Positions 35,932 to 45,822 of a stretch of 64,000 nt of DNA are shown in pieces. Both the position numbers and the translations under genes were made by a program. The DNA comes from Bacteroidota bacterium (GTDB lineage Bacteria; Bacteroidota; Bacteroidia; Chitinophagales; Saprospiraceae): contig JANSWP010000009.1 of the NCBI GenBank assembly GCA_024743405.1, forward strand, positions 62,001 through 126,000. Reading direction: 5' to 3'. The first letter of the stretch is position 1. Each line of letters begins with the position of its first letter. The notes beneath the pieces are model-generated. The model was given only the letters and a program-made list of their open reading frames with translations. It searched no databases and had not been told where the DNA came from.

Positions 35932-36142
35932 TAAGTGGAAGTAGAATTAAGTTGCATATAAATACTGCAACATCGCGCCAAAGGGCCCCGTTGCAGTAGA
36001 GGAGGCTTGGAGGGGAGTCCAATTTAAAAGCTGACTTTCAGCTTTTTAAATTGGACTCCCCTCCAAAACCTCCATTTACTTGAGCGAGCCGCTTTACGGC
36101 AATGATCCAGTAACCAATAACTTGATTTTGTCCAAGCACTTA
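35932..36142. repeat. Inverted-repeat element, subfamily B copy 2
   Basis: Shares its right half (ACTCCCCTCCAAAA, GAGCGAGCCGCTTTACGG, TTTTGTCCAAGCACTTACTT) with 1022-1169. It includes a long hairpin at 36009-36064 whose arms begin GGAGGGGAGTCCAATTTAAA and differ by one base. The left arm (AGAATTAAGTTGCAT) is degenerate. The rest of the interval up to 36339 is AT-rich and probably carries the promoter of the giant gene. Confidence 0.7.
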
Positions 36143-36339
36143 CTTAATAGAATGTAAATAGATTCAGCATTTTAACTTGTATTTTTAATCTTGATTTCTT
36201 TTCAAAAAATTAATATACATATCTTGATTTTTTATTAAATTTTTATTCAAGTAAATTTAAAATAAGATATTGCCTAAAAAATTATCTTATCTCCTGCTTT
36301 AGCATCTAAGCACCCTATAATTTTCACACACGAATAATA

Positions 36340-39300
36340 ATGAGAATCAAATCAATAATTTGGACTATTCTGCTTACCCCATTATTTCCATTCTTTAGTA
36401 ATGCACAAAATCCCTGGCAAGAAGTGGAGCAACCTGCAACGGGGATTCAGTCTCCAATTATAGATGTCTTACCGACTAAATATCGACTGTTGGATTTAAA
36501 TGCTTCCGTTTTGGAGGAGATTATCAATCCCAATTCAACTAAAGAAACTTGTCTTGAATTGCCCTTACCCAACGGTGGGTTTGAATGTTTTGAATTTGAA
36601 GCGTCTTCGGTGATGCATCAAGATTTGGCAAAAAAATATCCATATTTAAAAACTTTCAAGGGCAAAAGTGTGGAAAATCCATCAATGACTTTGCGATTTG
36701 TTTGGAACGCTGATGCTTTTCATGCGATGGTGTTTTCGGAGGAAGGCGTAATTTTTATTGATAAGGTTACTGCTGGGGACACTCCTTTTCACATAAGTTA
36801 TTATGATAAGGACGTACCCAAAGGATCACATACTTGTGAAACGCATAATCACAATGAGGAAAGCTATGATGACTTCATTGATCCAAATAATAATACTCCA
36901 AATATATCCAATAATATCCCAGAAATTGCGCCTATGGCATCACCTTATGCAGTAGGGACAGAACTGAGAACTTATCGATTTGCCTTGTCTTTAGCAGGTG
37001 AGGTCACGGTAAATATGGGAGGTGTCGCCAATGCACTTACTTGGGTAACGAACAGAACTAGCGATTTGAATTTACTATATGAAAGAGAGCTTTGTGTGCA
37101 TCTTGATTTGATCCCGAATAATGATACACTAATTTTTCCTGACCCAGCCACAGATCCTTACTCTGGTAATGATTGGTTAGGAGAAGCCCGAACATTGATC
37201 CCAGCTATGATGGGGTCTAGTAATTATGATATTGGGCATTTAATAAAACCGACGGGTGGGGGGGTAGCCTATGTTGGAGTTATTTGTAATAATTCTTATA
37301 AAAGTGGAGGAACAAGTAGTACTTCTTTGAATACACATGCCCATGAAATTGGGCACCAAATGTCTGGAAGTCATACTTTTAATAGTTGTGGGCAATATGG
37401 TGGTGGTGACTTTGAACCTGGAAGTGGAAATACGATTTTGAGTTACGATGGGCTCTGTGGCTCTGAAAATATGCCTGGTGGCGGTTATTATCAATATCAC
37501 TCTTCTTCTTTTCAGGAAATGCGGAATCATTTATTCACTGGAGGAGGCAGTAGTTGTGCGGCGACTTCGGTTACTGGAAATACACCCCCTGTGGTCACCG
37601 TTCCGACAGGTGGTTTTACGATCCCGATTTTGACACCTTTTAAGTTAGTAGGTTCTGCAACGGATGACGGGGGGAGTGCTGCTTTGACCTATTCTTGGGA
37701 GCAATATGATCATGGAACGAACCAAACGCCACCTCAAAATCCATCAGGGAATGCACCTATTTTTCAGACATTACCTTACACAAGTGAGTCTGACCGAACG
37801 ATTCCTAAATTAAGCAAAATTATCAATGGAACGAACGATATAGGAGAGGTGATGCCTACTTATACGCGAGATTTGAATTTCCGATTAATGGTTCATGATA
37901 ATAATCCCGGGAAGGGTGGTGTAGACTATGGAGAATTATTATTTCATGTGGATGCTGGGGCAGGACCTTTTGAGGTCTTGATTCCAAATGGCAATAATAC
38001 AATTTGGTCAGAAGGTCAAACGCGTACGGTCACATGGGATGTTTCCAATACAGATGTTGCACCAGTCAGCTGTGCCAAGGTCAATATTTTGATTTCTTTT
38101 GATGGAGGATTTACCTACCCTACTACACTTGCCTCCAATGTGACCAATGATGGCTCTCATGACATCGTTGTGCCGAATGCGGTAGGTACTCAAAATCGAA
38201 TTAAAGTAGAAGCTGCTGGCAATATTTTCTTTGATATTTCGGATGAAGATTTTGAAATCGTATCAGGGAGTACCAATGACTTCTCCTTTGATGTAACACC
38301 TGATAGTCGTTCAGTTTGTACACAATCAAGCGTAGATTATACAATCAGTACACAGGCACTAGGTGTATTTTCTAGCACAATTGACTTGACAGTCACTGGT
38401 TTGCCAACAGGTGCGACCTCCAACTTCCCACTAAACGTTGCAGCTACTTCGACTACTACCTTGACCGTAAGTGGACTGAATGCTGTCGCTGAGGGTAATT
38501 ATCTATTGACGGTCACTGGGACAGAAAATGGCGGCGGCGTTACACATTCACAAATCGTGTATTTGATTGTACAAGGAACGCCGGAAGGCATTCCTGGTAC
38601 TTCGATGAGTTTCGACAATAGTGATTATATAAGTGTCCCACAAACTGGACAAGATTATCAATTTGGGAGTACAAAGAGTTTTAGTGTCGAATGTTGGATA
38701 AAAACAACAACTACATCGAGTGATGATGCTATTATTTCCAATGAAGATTGGGATAATAGTTATAACCCGGGTTGGACAATGTCGATCGAATCTGGAAGAA
38801 TTGGTTTTAATGTTGCGGATGGAAGTAATCGAACTCGATTAAGAACTTCTACCACTTATAATGATGGAGCATGGCATCATATCGTTGGTACCCTTGATCG
38901 TACGTCTTCACTTTCCAGAGTTTATATTGATGGTGATTTGGTACTTGAAACGGGGATAGGGCATATTGGGAATATTAATAATAATTTGATTATTGGAATT
39001 GGAGCTGCCGCCGAAAATGATTGGAAATATTTGGGAGAAATAGAAGAAGCTCGTGTGTGGCAAAAAGCATTGACAACAACAGAAGTTCGAGAAAATATGC
39101 ATCGTACGATTGACGTTTGCAACCTTGATTTGATTTCTTGTTGGCAATTCAATGAAGCAAGTGGCGACGTTTTAGATGTCGTAGGTCAATATGATGGAAC
39201 TGTTTCTGGTGCTACTCGAATTACTTCAACTGCTCCATTCGGAAAAGGAACCGCTAACACACAATTGGAAATGTCCGGTCTGGTCAATTTCACTGGAACT

Positions 39301-42300
39301 GATTATTCCGCAAACTATGTAACTCAAGACGCTGCGACCGTGACAGCAACAAAAATAGACTTAACTCCATTTGGAACCACTGGTATTGCAGGAACAGATG
39401 CTCCTTTAGACAACCAATATTGGGTCGTGAACCGTTATGAAAAAACAGGAAGTTTTAGTGCAGATATGACTTTCGCCACGAATGAAGATATTCTGGCTTC
39501 AGATGAAGCAAATCCAGCTGGTATGATTTTGTATTATCGAGCGTACAATTCGGATGGAACATGGACCTTCTTAGCAAACGCTTCTGCTGCAAACGATGCA
39601 AATAATACCGTCACTTTTTCAAATATTCCAAATTATGGTCAATATTTAATTGCGCGGTCTAATGGTTCGATTATAGGCTTGGTTACTTCACAAATTGATT
39701 TTTGCCGAAATGAAATTAATGCTATGAGTGAGGTTCTTTCTTATGAAGTTTCAGGAGTGAATTTGACAAATGATATTTTGATTTCAGTCATAGGGAATTT
39801 TGAAATTTCATTGGATTCATTGAATAATTATGGAACAAACTTGACCTTAACTCAAGCAGGAGGAAATGTACCGCTTACTAAGGTTTTTGTAAGAACTACT
39901 CCGACTGCAACTGGAGCTTATGCTGGACAAATTGACCATACTTCAAATAATGCTTCTACAAAATCGGTCACTCTAAACGGCTTCGGGCTAGAAGCAATGC
40001 AAGATATTGCTGCTGATGCATTGAAAGGTGATGGAAATGGAGATTATGCAACGATCTCAGGGTTGAATTGGCAACCAACAGTCTTTTCTATTGAATTTTG
40101 GTTAAAGCCATTCAGCTTTTCCAATTACAATCATAAAGTTGGAGTGGGTTGGGGAACCTTCTGGTTTCATGCCAATTCTAATGCTTCATTCCATGCAGGA
40201 ATCAATACAGGAAGTCATCGAATTCAATCTCCAGCAAATACGTTGAAACAGGGTAAATGGAACCATATTGCAGTTACTTTTGACAATGGTGTTTTAACAG
40301 TTTATCATAACGGTGCATTGATTGGAACAATAAATAATGTGGCATTACCAAACGCATGGAATGGCAATTTCAAAATAGGTGACACAGGAGGCGATGCACT
40401 AGATGGACATCTGGATGAATTCAGAATTTGGAATACAGCAAGAACTGCTCAACAAATTCGAGAAAATATGCACTTGACATTGGATATCGGAGAGGTTTGT
40501 GAGGAAGGTCTATTAGTTTATTATCAATTTAAAGATAATGGAAATAATACGGTCACTGATGCGGCTGGGAATTATGATGCATCAATGATGGGAGATATTA
40601 CTTTTATTGCTTCAGATGTACCTGTTGCAGATGGCGTAGCCGTTACAAAAGCTGTTCAAGCTGCTCAAAACTATTCCTTCGATGATGGAATGAAAGAAAC
40701 CAATTTGGATATTACTTTTTCTAATACTTTGCCTCTTGGTGAAGTAGTCGTTTCCTACTTGACTGGTGAAGATCCACATGGAAACTCAGCCTCCACAAAT
40801 ACATTGACGCCTGAATATTGGATTGTTAATAATTATGGCACCAACCTTTCCGGAATCAATGCGGAGATGATTTTTCAAACACCAAGCGGATGGGCAGAAT
40901 ATTCAGCGACAACGGCTTATGAAATGCATAAAAGACCTTCGGGTTCAGTTGGTACAGCAGGATGGGTTTTTCCACCAAAAGCATCTTCAGTTGATACCAA
41001 TACCGATGAGGTTGCTTTTGCAGGGGTAACAGAATTTTCCCAATTTATTATTTCGAAAGATTTGGCAGCAACATGCAGTGATGGTATAATGAATGGCGAC
41101 GAGACAGGTACAGATTGTGGTGGTACTTGTGCGCCATGTGAAAATTGCAATTTCACAGTTATTGATGTACAAGATTTTGAAGCAGGTTGGGGCATTTGGA
41201 CAGATGGTGGTACAGATGCATCTAGGGTTAATGAGGTGAACTTTGCAAATAGTGGTACTTATAGCATTCGCCTTCGGGATGATACGGGAACTTCTCACAC
41301 TACTACGGGTGATATGGATTTGTCTATGTACAATGAAGTCCAAGTTTATTTTTTCTATATGACAAACAGTATGGATAATCCCAATGAAGATTTTTGGCTT
41401 CAAATGTCAACCGATGGCGGAACGACTTTTACAACGATTGAGGAATGGAATGAAGGAGATGAATTTGAAAATAATCAACGATATTTTGACAACATAACTA
41501 TTTCTGGACCCTTCACCGCAACCACCCGATTTAGATTTCAATGCGATGCTTCTGGTGACCAAGATTGGGTTTATTTAGATGATATTGCTATCACCGCGTG
41601 TGAATACACGTGTATGGATAGCATCCAAAATGGCGATGAAACGGGTGTCGATTGCGGGGGCGCAACTTGTCCCACTTGCCCAACTTGTTCGGATGGCATT
41701 CAAAATGGTGATGAGACTGGCGTAGATTGTGGTGGTTCTTGTACCCCTTGTGGTCCGATTACAACTTCATGTATCGGAACCGCAATGCCAAATGCTCCTG
41801 TTAATTCAGGTACTGAAATCATTTCCGTATTGGATACTTTAACGTCGACTTCTCAGATTACAGCCTCTGCGATGGTTCATTATTACGCAGAAAAAACCAT
41901 CTTTTTAAAACCTAACTTTCAAGCTGATAATGGCACCGTCTTTACTGCCAAAATTCAAACTTGTACATCAACTTGTTTTGATGGCATTCAAAATGGCGAT
42001 GAGACAGGGATAGATTGTGGCGGAAGTAGTTGTCCTCCTTGTGGTGGACCTACTTGTTCAGACGGCATCCAAAATGGCGACGAAACAGGAGTTGATTGTG
42101 GTGGGACTTATTGTGCCAATTGTCCGCCAATGCCTACCTGTACAGATGGCATTCAAAATGGTACAGAGACCGGTGTAGATTGTGGTGGCTCTTGTGCGGC
42201 TTGTCCGGCTCCTTGCCTTGTCACTCAGGTTTTGAATGATACCTTATTTTCAGGAAGTCATTTATTTAATGTAACCGATACTTTGACTTCGTCACATGTT

Positions 42301-42774
42301 TTATTGGCAGCGACCACAGTCGATTACCGTGCGGGAAAATCCATTTTCTTTGTACCTGGTTTTTCTGCGATTTCTGGCGTTCAGTTTTTAGCTAAAATAG
42401 AAACTTGTATGGCGAGTCCATTAATTGAGAATGAAGACAAAGAAATTCAAGCGATTTTCACCCAATTTGAAAAGGATGTAGTGGAAGACTCGGTGAGTGT
42501 TAAAGAAAGATTGGAAAAGCCTTATATCTTGATATTTCCGAATCCAACGAGTGATCAATTACAAGTTCAGATAAAAACGGAACGATTTCAATTGGTTGAA
42601 ATGACTGTTCAGAATGCCTTAGGTCGAATGATGGATTTTAGTGAAGCGTCTATTGACAGTGAGATTAGTCAATCGTCATTAGATGTTTCCAATTACCCGC
42701 CAGGAATGTATTGGTTGCGGATTCGATTTGTGGAGGATGGGGATTGGCAAGCTATACAGTTTATGAAAAATTAA
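36340..42774 (+). CDS. Giant T9SS-exported reprolysin-like metalloprotease with LamG domains
   Basis: 2144 residues. Signal peptide (1-23, ILLTPLFPFFSNAQ); metalloprotease domain with zinc site HEIGHQMSGSH (His335, Glu336, His339, His345; Ser342 replaces the usual Gly). An Ig-like region follows near 545-630, then two LamG-like jellyroll domains at about 756-925 and 1226-1385. Six Cys-rich repeats and two copies of a 60-residue beta domain (FLKPNFQADNGTVFTAKI and FFVPGFSAISGVQFLAKI) come next. The T9SS type A sorting domain is at the end (ILIFPNPTSDQLQVQ, PPGMYWLRIRF). A secreted, probably surface-attached protease/adhesin. One uninterrupted frame. Confidence 0.9.
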   Translation: MRIKSIIWTILLTPLFPFFSNAQNPWQEVEQPATGIQSPIIDVLPTKYRLLDLNASVLEEIINPNSTKETCLELPLPNGGFECFEFEASSVMHQDLAKKYPYLKTFKGKSVENPSMTLRFVWNADAFHAMVFSEEGVIFIDKVTAGDTPFHISYYDKDVPKGSHTCETHNHNEESYDDFIDPNNNTPNISNNIPEIAPMASPYAVGTELRTYRFALSLAGEVTVNMGGVANALTWVTNRTSDLNLLYERELCVHLDLIPNNDTLIFPDPATDPYSGNDWLGEARTLIPAMMGSSNYDIGHLIKPTGGGVAYVGVICNNSYKSGGTSSTSLNTHAHEIGHQMSGSHTFNSCGQYGGGDFEPGSGNTILSYDGLCGSENMPGGGYYQYHSSSFQEMRNHLFTGGGSSCAATSVTGNTPPVVTVPTGGFTIPILTPFKLVGSATDDGGSAALTYSWEQYDHGTNQTPPQNPSGNAPIFQTLPYTSESDRTIPKLSKIINGTNDIGEVMPTYTRDLNFRLMVHDNNPGKGGVDYGELLFHVDAGAGPFEVLIPNGNNTIWSEGQTRTVTWDVSNTDVAPVSCAKVNILISFDGGFTYPTTLASNVTNDGSHDIVVPNAVGTQNRIKVEAAGNIFFDISDEDFEIVSGSTNDFSFDVTPDSRSVCTQSSVDYTISTQALGVFSSTIDLTVTGLPTGATSNFPLNVAATSTTTLTVSGLNAVAEGNYLLTVTGTENGGGVTHSQIVYLIVQGTPEGIPGTSMSFDNSDYISVPQTGQDYQFGSTKSFSVECWIKTTTTSSDDAIISNEDWDNSYNPGWTMSIESGRIGFNVADGSNRTRLRTSTTYNDGAWHHIVGTLDRTSSLSRVYIDGDLVLETGIGHIGNINNNLIIGIGAAAENDWKYLGEIEEARVWQKALTTTEVRENMHRTIDVCNLDLISCWQFNEASGDVLDVVGQYDGTVSGATRITSTAPFGKGTANTQLEMSGLVNFTGTDYSANYVTQDAATVTATKIDLTPFGTTGIAGTDAPLDNQYWVVNRYEKTGSFSADMTFATNEDILASDEANPAGMILYYRAYNSDGTWTFLANASAANDANNTVTFSNIPNYGQYLIARSNGSIIGLVTSQIDFCRNEINAMSEVLSYEVSGVNLTNDILISVIGNFEISLDSLNNYGTNLTLTQAGGNVPLTKVFVRTTPTATGAYAGQIDHTSNNASTKSVTLNGFGLEAMQDIAADALKGDGNGDYATISGLNWQPTVFSIEFWLKPFSFSNYNHKVGVGWGTFWFHANSNASFHAGINTGSHRIQSPANTLKQGKWNHIAVTFDNGVLTVYHNGALIGTINNVALPNAWNGNFKIGDTGGDALDGHLDEFRIWNTARTAQQIRENMHLTLDIGEVCEEGLLVYYQFKDNGNNTVTDAAGNYDASMMGDITFIASDVPVADGVAVTKAVQAAQNYSFDDGMKETNLDITFSNTLPLGEVVVSYLTGEDPHGNSASTNTLTPEYWIVNNYGTNLSGINAEMIFQTPSGWAEYSATTAYEMHKRPSGSVGTAGWVFPPKASSVDTNTDEVAFAGVTEFSQFIISKDLAATCSDGIMNGDETGTDCGGTCAPCENCNFTVIDVQDFEAGWGIWTDGGTDASRVNEVNFANSGTYSIRLRDDTGTSHTTTGDMDLSMYNEVQVYFFYMTNSMDNPNEDFWLQMSTDGGTTFTTIEEWNEGDEFENNQRYFDNITISGPFTATTRFRFQCDASGDQDWVYLDDIAITACEYTCMDSIQNGDETGVDCGGATCPTCPTCSDGIQNGDETGVDCGGSCTPCGPITTSCIGTAMPNAPVNSGTEIISVLDTLTSTSQITASAMVHYYAEKTIFLKPNFQADNGTVFTAKIQTCTSTCFDGIQNGDETGIDCGGSSCPPCGGPTCSDGIQNGDETGVDCGGTYCANCPPMPTCTDGIQNGTETGVDCGGSCAACPAPCLVTQVLNDTLFSGSHLFNVTDTLTSSHVLLAATTVDYRAGKSIFFVPGFSAISGVQFLAKIETCMASPLIENEDKEIQAIFTQFEKDVVEDSVSVKERLEKPYILIFPNPTSDQLQVQIKTERFQLVEMTVQNALGRMMDFSEASIDSEISQSSLDVSNYPPGMYWLRIRFVEDGDWQAIQFMKN
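41071..42210 (+). repeat. Six coding repeats of a Cys-rich GDETGVDCGG unit
   Basis: Within the giant gene, the unit CSDGIQNGDETGVDCGGSC occurs six times (starting near 41071, 41611, 41683, 41968, 42052 and 42136). Each has two to four cysteines and the acidic GDETG loop, likely a disulfide- or calcium-stabilised stalk. The DNA of units 2-6 is similar (GATGGCATTCAAAATGGCGA recurs), pointing to recent expansion or slippage. Confidence 0.85.
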
Positions 42775-42865
42775 GAATTTGACGCTATTTTTACGAAATT
42801 TAACCCATGAAAAATTCGATTTCTCGTTTTGACAATATCCTATTTTTTAACAAAAAAAACTTATT

Positions 42866-43789
42866 TTGAAAACATCAAGTAAATTAGTCCTTTTCTTAAG
42901 TCTTTGTTTTTTGATGGGTTCTTGTGTAACCAAAAAGCAATTCTTAGATACTCAATCTCAATTAGAAAAAGCCAACGCGGATTTAGGTAAATGTGGCGAA
43001 GATTTAAATAGTTATATGAATCGCCTTTCTACCTGTGAACAAGAAAAAGTGAACCTTCAAGGTACAATCAACCAGTCAAAAAGTAATTTGGTATTACGAG
43101 AAGAACAAATTTCAGATTTAAAGAGCCAAATTGCTGACCTCCAATCTCAACGCGACAAACAATTAGGCCAAGTTGATGACCTAACCACTTTGTCTCAATC
43201 TGCGACCGAGAACATAAAAGAAACATTGGCGCAATTGGAGGGGAAAGACAAATATATTCGTTTGATTCAGCAGGCTAAATCAAGAGCAGATTCGATAAAT
43301 CTTGCGCTCGCCGTAAATTTAAAGGGTATTTTAAAAGATGGAATTGAGGATGATGATGTAGAAGTCAAAGTAGATAAAACAGTCGTATATATTAACCTTT
43401 CTGATAAAATGCTTTACGAAAGTGGTAGTTCTAAAATTACCTCAAGAGCTAACGAAGTGTTAGGTAAAATCGCAAAAATCATAGAATCACGTCCTGATTT
43501 GGAAGTGATGGTCGAAGGGCATACGGATAATGTGCCGATCAGCAATGATTGTGTGGCAGATAATTGGGATTTGAGTGTTAAACGAGCGACTGCTGTAGTT
43601 AGAGTCTTACAAAAACAATTCAATATTCAACCTAGAAGGTTAGTTGCTGCAGGGCGCGGAGAATACAGCAGCTTGGGCAGCAATGATACCGCTGAAGGGC
43701 GTTCCATCAATCGAAGAACAAGAATCATTATTTTGCCAAAATTGGATCAATTTTATGATTTGTTAAATCCGAATAACGTACCAGACTAG
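42866..43789 (+). CDS. OmpA family lipoprotein with coiled-coil stalk
   Basis: 307 residues from a TTG start, needed to include the lipoprotein signal (LVLFLSLCFLMGSC). A coiled coil spans about residues 25-120 (LEKANADLGKCGEDLNSY). The C-terminal OmpA domain has YESGSSKITSRANEVLGKIA, EVMVEGHTDNVPIS and WDLSVKRATAVVRVLQ, with the peptidoglycan-binding NRRTRI end. It links the outer membrane to the cell wall. A 20-codon ORF (42807-42869) ends overlapping its TTG start. Same direction as the giant gene, 91 bases downstream. Confidence 0.88.
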   Translation: MKTSSKLVLFLSLCFLMGSCVTKKQFLDTQSQLEKANADLGKCGEDLNSYMNRLSTCEQEKVNLQGTINQSKSNLVLREEQISDLKSQIADLQSQRDKQLGQVDDLTTLSQSATENIKETLAQLEGKDKYIRLIQQAKSRADSINLALAVNLKGILKDGIEDDDVEVKVDKTVVYINLSDKMLYESGSSKITSRANEVLGKIAKIIESRPDLEVMVEGHTDNVPISNDCVADNWDLSVKRATAVVRVLQKQFNIQPRRLVAAGRGEYSSLGSNDTAEGRSINRRTRIIILPKLDQFYDLLNPNNVPD

Positions 43790-43815
43790 TTTATTAATTG
43801 TGAGATCTATCCTCC

Positions 43816-43879
43816 CCCTTTAATTCCCTGAAGAGTACTTTCCCGCAGTGGGGTTGAATCCCTATAGGGAATTAAAGGG
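43816..43879. terminator. Perfect 14-bp hairpin between convergent genes
   Basis: The arms CCCTTTAATTCCCT (43816-43829) and AGGGAATTAAAGGG (43866-43879) are perfectly complementary; loop 36 nt. Located between the OmpA gene and the convergent GH32 gene. Bases 43902-43916 hold a degenerate repeat terminus (TTTTGTCCAAGTAC). Confidence 0.55.
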
Positions 43880-43923
43880 TAAGCGTAGGCATAGAACACG
43901 AGTTTTGTCCAAGTACCAAAAAA

Positions 43924-45540
43924 TTACTTTAAGGCATCCCATGTAGAGTTATAAGACCAAGCATTATAAGTATTTGCAACTGTTCGCCCGTCACCCTTAT
44001 TGTACAGTTCGATACCACCTTGATTCATCTTTGGGAAAACCTGTGAGGATAGCACAACTTCTCCATGGTTTACAAATACTTCAATAGTTGATTCATCAAT
44101 AAAAACATGAAGATTAATTTTGCCTTCTTGAAGGTTAGCAGGCGCGACATCTCGACTTGAAAATTTTTCACTAAAATCTAATCTTCCTGATCTACTTCTA
44201 TCCAAGAAAACCTCTTTTCGATTAGGGTCATAGCCAATAACCGTTTCTTCAACTACCTTTCCTGATGCATCCTTACTTTGAAAAACCTTTAGACCAAATT
44301 CTTCAACTCCGACTTCTTCAGCAGGCGTGAAAATCGCTTGAATTTCACCAGAGGTAAATCGAATATTCGAGAATAAGTTAGGATCACAGGGGAGCTCTAA
44401 ATCTGAATAGCCGCCATAAGTTCCTCTTAGAGATTCTATTTCTCTTAGTGGGGCTTGATATAGTTTATATGCTTCACCAACTTTGTACATAACCAATTGG
44501 CGAACAATTGATTGTGCTGATTTCCAAGGTGTGGTTGGAACTTCATTCGCATAATCCCAATTATTCATCCATCCAATCATAAGTCGGCGTTTATAGGGAT
44601 CATTATTCCAAGTCACTGCGGCATAAAAATCTCGACCATAATCCAAATAATGTTGTCCAGTTTCTTCTGCATCTAAGGTAAACTTATTCCCATCAAACTG
44701 ACCAATGAAATATTGCATTCCGAAGGTTGATTTACTTTCATGACCACCCGAAATTACGAGAACCCACTTGGTGACGCCGACCTCATTTGCCACCTTTAGT
44801 TCAAATAAATCAGGACATTCCCAAATTTTTGAAATATCACCAACGCCTCCCCATTCACTTAATTTTGTCCAGTTCACTAAGTCTTTGGAGCCATAAAAGA
44901 GAACTTTGTATTTCTTAGGTAACACCACCGCCATTTTCCATTCTTGACTGGGTTGATGCCAAAATACTTTAGGATCGCGGAAGTCTTTCTCCTTCAAATC
45001 GATTATGGGGTTTTTGGTATATTTTGCCCAAGTTTGACCCTTGTCCGCACTGTAAGCTAAGCTTTGATGCTGAACGATCCCTTCTCCTTTGTTATGAACA
45101 TGTGAGGTATAAAAAGCAATCATACAGTCTCCCGTTCCATCAGGGCAAATTTTACTTTTATTGCCTTTGTCTACAATTGCGCTTCCTGAGAAGATCATAG
45201 TGCTATCCGCATCTGTGGCGTTGGCTTCTTCATAAAGTGCAATGGGCATCTCTCCCCAATGAACCAAATCTCTTGTGACGGCATGCCCCCAACTCATGTG
45301 TCCCCATTTGTTGCCCCATGGATTGTGTTGATAAAACATATGCCATTGACCATTATTATACACTAATCCATTTGGATCATTCATCCAATTCCCTTTTGGT
45401 GTAAAGTGAAACTGTGGTCGATACTGTTCTTTGTAGTCAGTGACCATGGTGTCAGTATGAGGCTCTGATTTTTTGTTTTCAGTACAACTGAAAAGTGTAA
45501 TTAGGAATGATGTAATCAGGAGGTATTGTAATCGCTTCAT
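43924..45540 (-). CDS. Glycoside hydrolase family 32 lipoprotein (levanase/invertase-like)
   Basis: 538 residues; lipoprotein signal with Cys19 (LLITSFLITLFSC). Family hallmarks: WMNDPNGLVYNNGQWHMFYQ (Asp nucleophile), FRDPKVFWH and ECPDLFEL (acid/base Glu), followed by a C-terminal beta-sandwich (FIDESTIEVFVNHGEVVLSS). It hydrolyses fructans (inulin or levan) or sucrose at the cell surface. No SusCD pair or fructokinase is nearby, so it is an orphan. The surface location follows from the lipoprotein signal. Confidence 0.92.
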   Translation of the reverse strand: MKRLQYLLITSFLITLFSCTENKKSEPHTDTMVTDYKEQYRPQFHFTPKGNWMNDPNGLVYNNGQWHMFYQHNPWGNKWGHMSWGHAVTRDLVHWGEMPIALYEEANATDADSTMIFSGSAIVDKGNKSKICPDGTGDCMIAFYTSHVHNKGEGIVQHQSLAYSADKGQTWAKYTKNPIIDLKEKDFRDPKVFWHQPSQEWKMAVVLPKKYKVLFYGSKDLVNWTKLSEWGGVGDISKIWECPDLFELKVANEVGVTKWVLVISGGHESKSTFGMQYFIGQFDGNKFTLDAEETGQHYLDYGRDFYAAVTWNNDPYKRRLMIGWMNNWDYANEVPTTPWKSAQSIVRQLVMYKVGEAYKLYQAPLREIESLRGTYGGYSDLELPCDPNLFSNIRFTSGEIQAIFTPAEEVGVEEFGLKVFQSKDASGKVVEETVIGYDPNRKEVFLDRSRSGRLDFSEKFSSRDVAPANLQEGKINLHVFIDESTIEVFVNHGEVVLSSQVFPKMNQGGIELYNKGDGRTVANTYNAWSYNSTWDALK

Positions 45541-45737
45541 GGGTAAATTCGTTTTTTTTTTACTTTTCTAAATATATAGATAAACTCTAATTCAAAAATT
45601 GAGCCTGTTCAATATTTTAATACTCAACTTTGAGTTCCTTACGGACTGCAAAAAAAAGAATTATTTTTGAGTTTGGATAGGTCACTGGGTTTAATCAGGA
45701 GTTAACCCAAATTATTTGAGATTCACGAATGATTACT

Positions 45738-45804
45738 CAGTGGTTTCTCATGTGGAAATCTATTCAAGCAAAGCTGCTGAAAAAAATCAAATGAGAAACC
45801 ACTG
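45738..45804. repeat. Inverted repeat with 14-bp perfect arms
   Basis: CAGTGGTTTCTCAT (45738-45751) and ATGAGAAACCACTG (45791-45804), loop 39 nt. Lies just past the 3' end of the VWA gene and may be its terminator. The remaining bases up to the GH32 start show nothing recognisable. Confidence 0.55.
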
Positions 45805-45822
45805 TCGTATACGCTTCAATTA

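Noticed and set aside
41071..42210. Separate gene or phage tail reading of the Cys-rich repeats
   Set aside because: They are in frame within the single giant ORF, between its LamG domains and its sorting domain.
43840..43880. Possible tRNA-like GGGTTGAATCCC
   Set aside because: The surrounding bases form a simple hairpin between convergent genes and lack an anticodon arm and acceptor stem.
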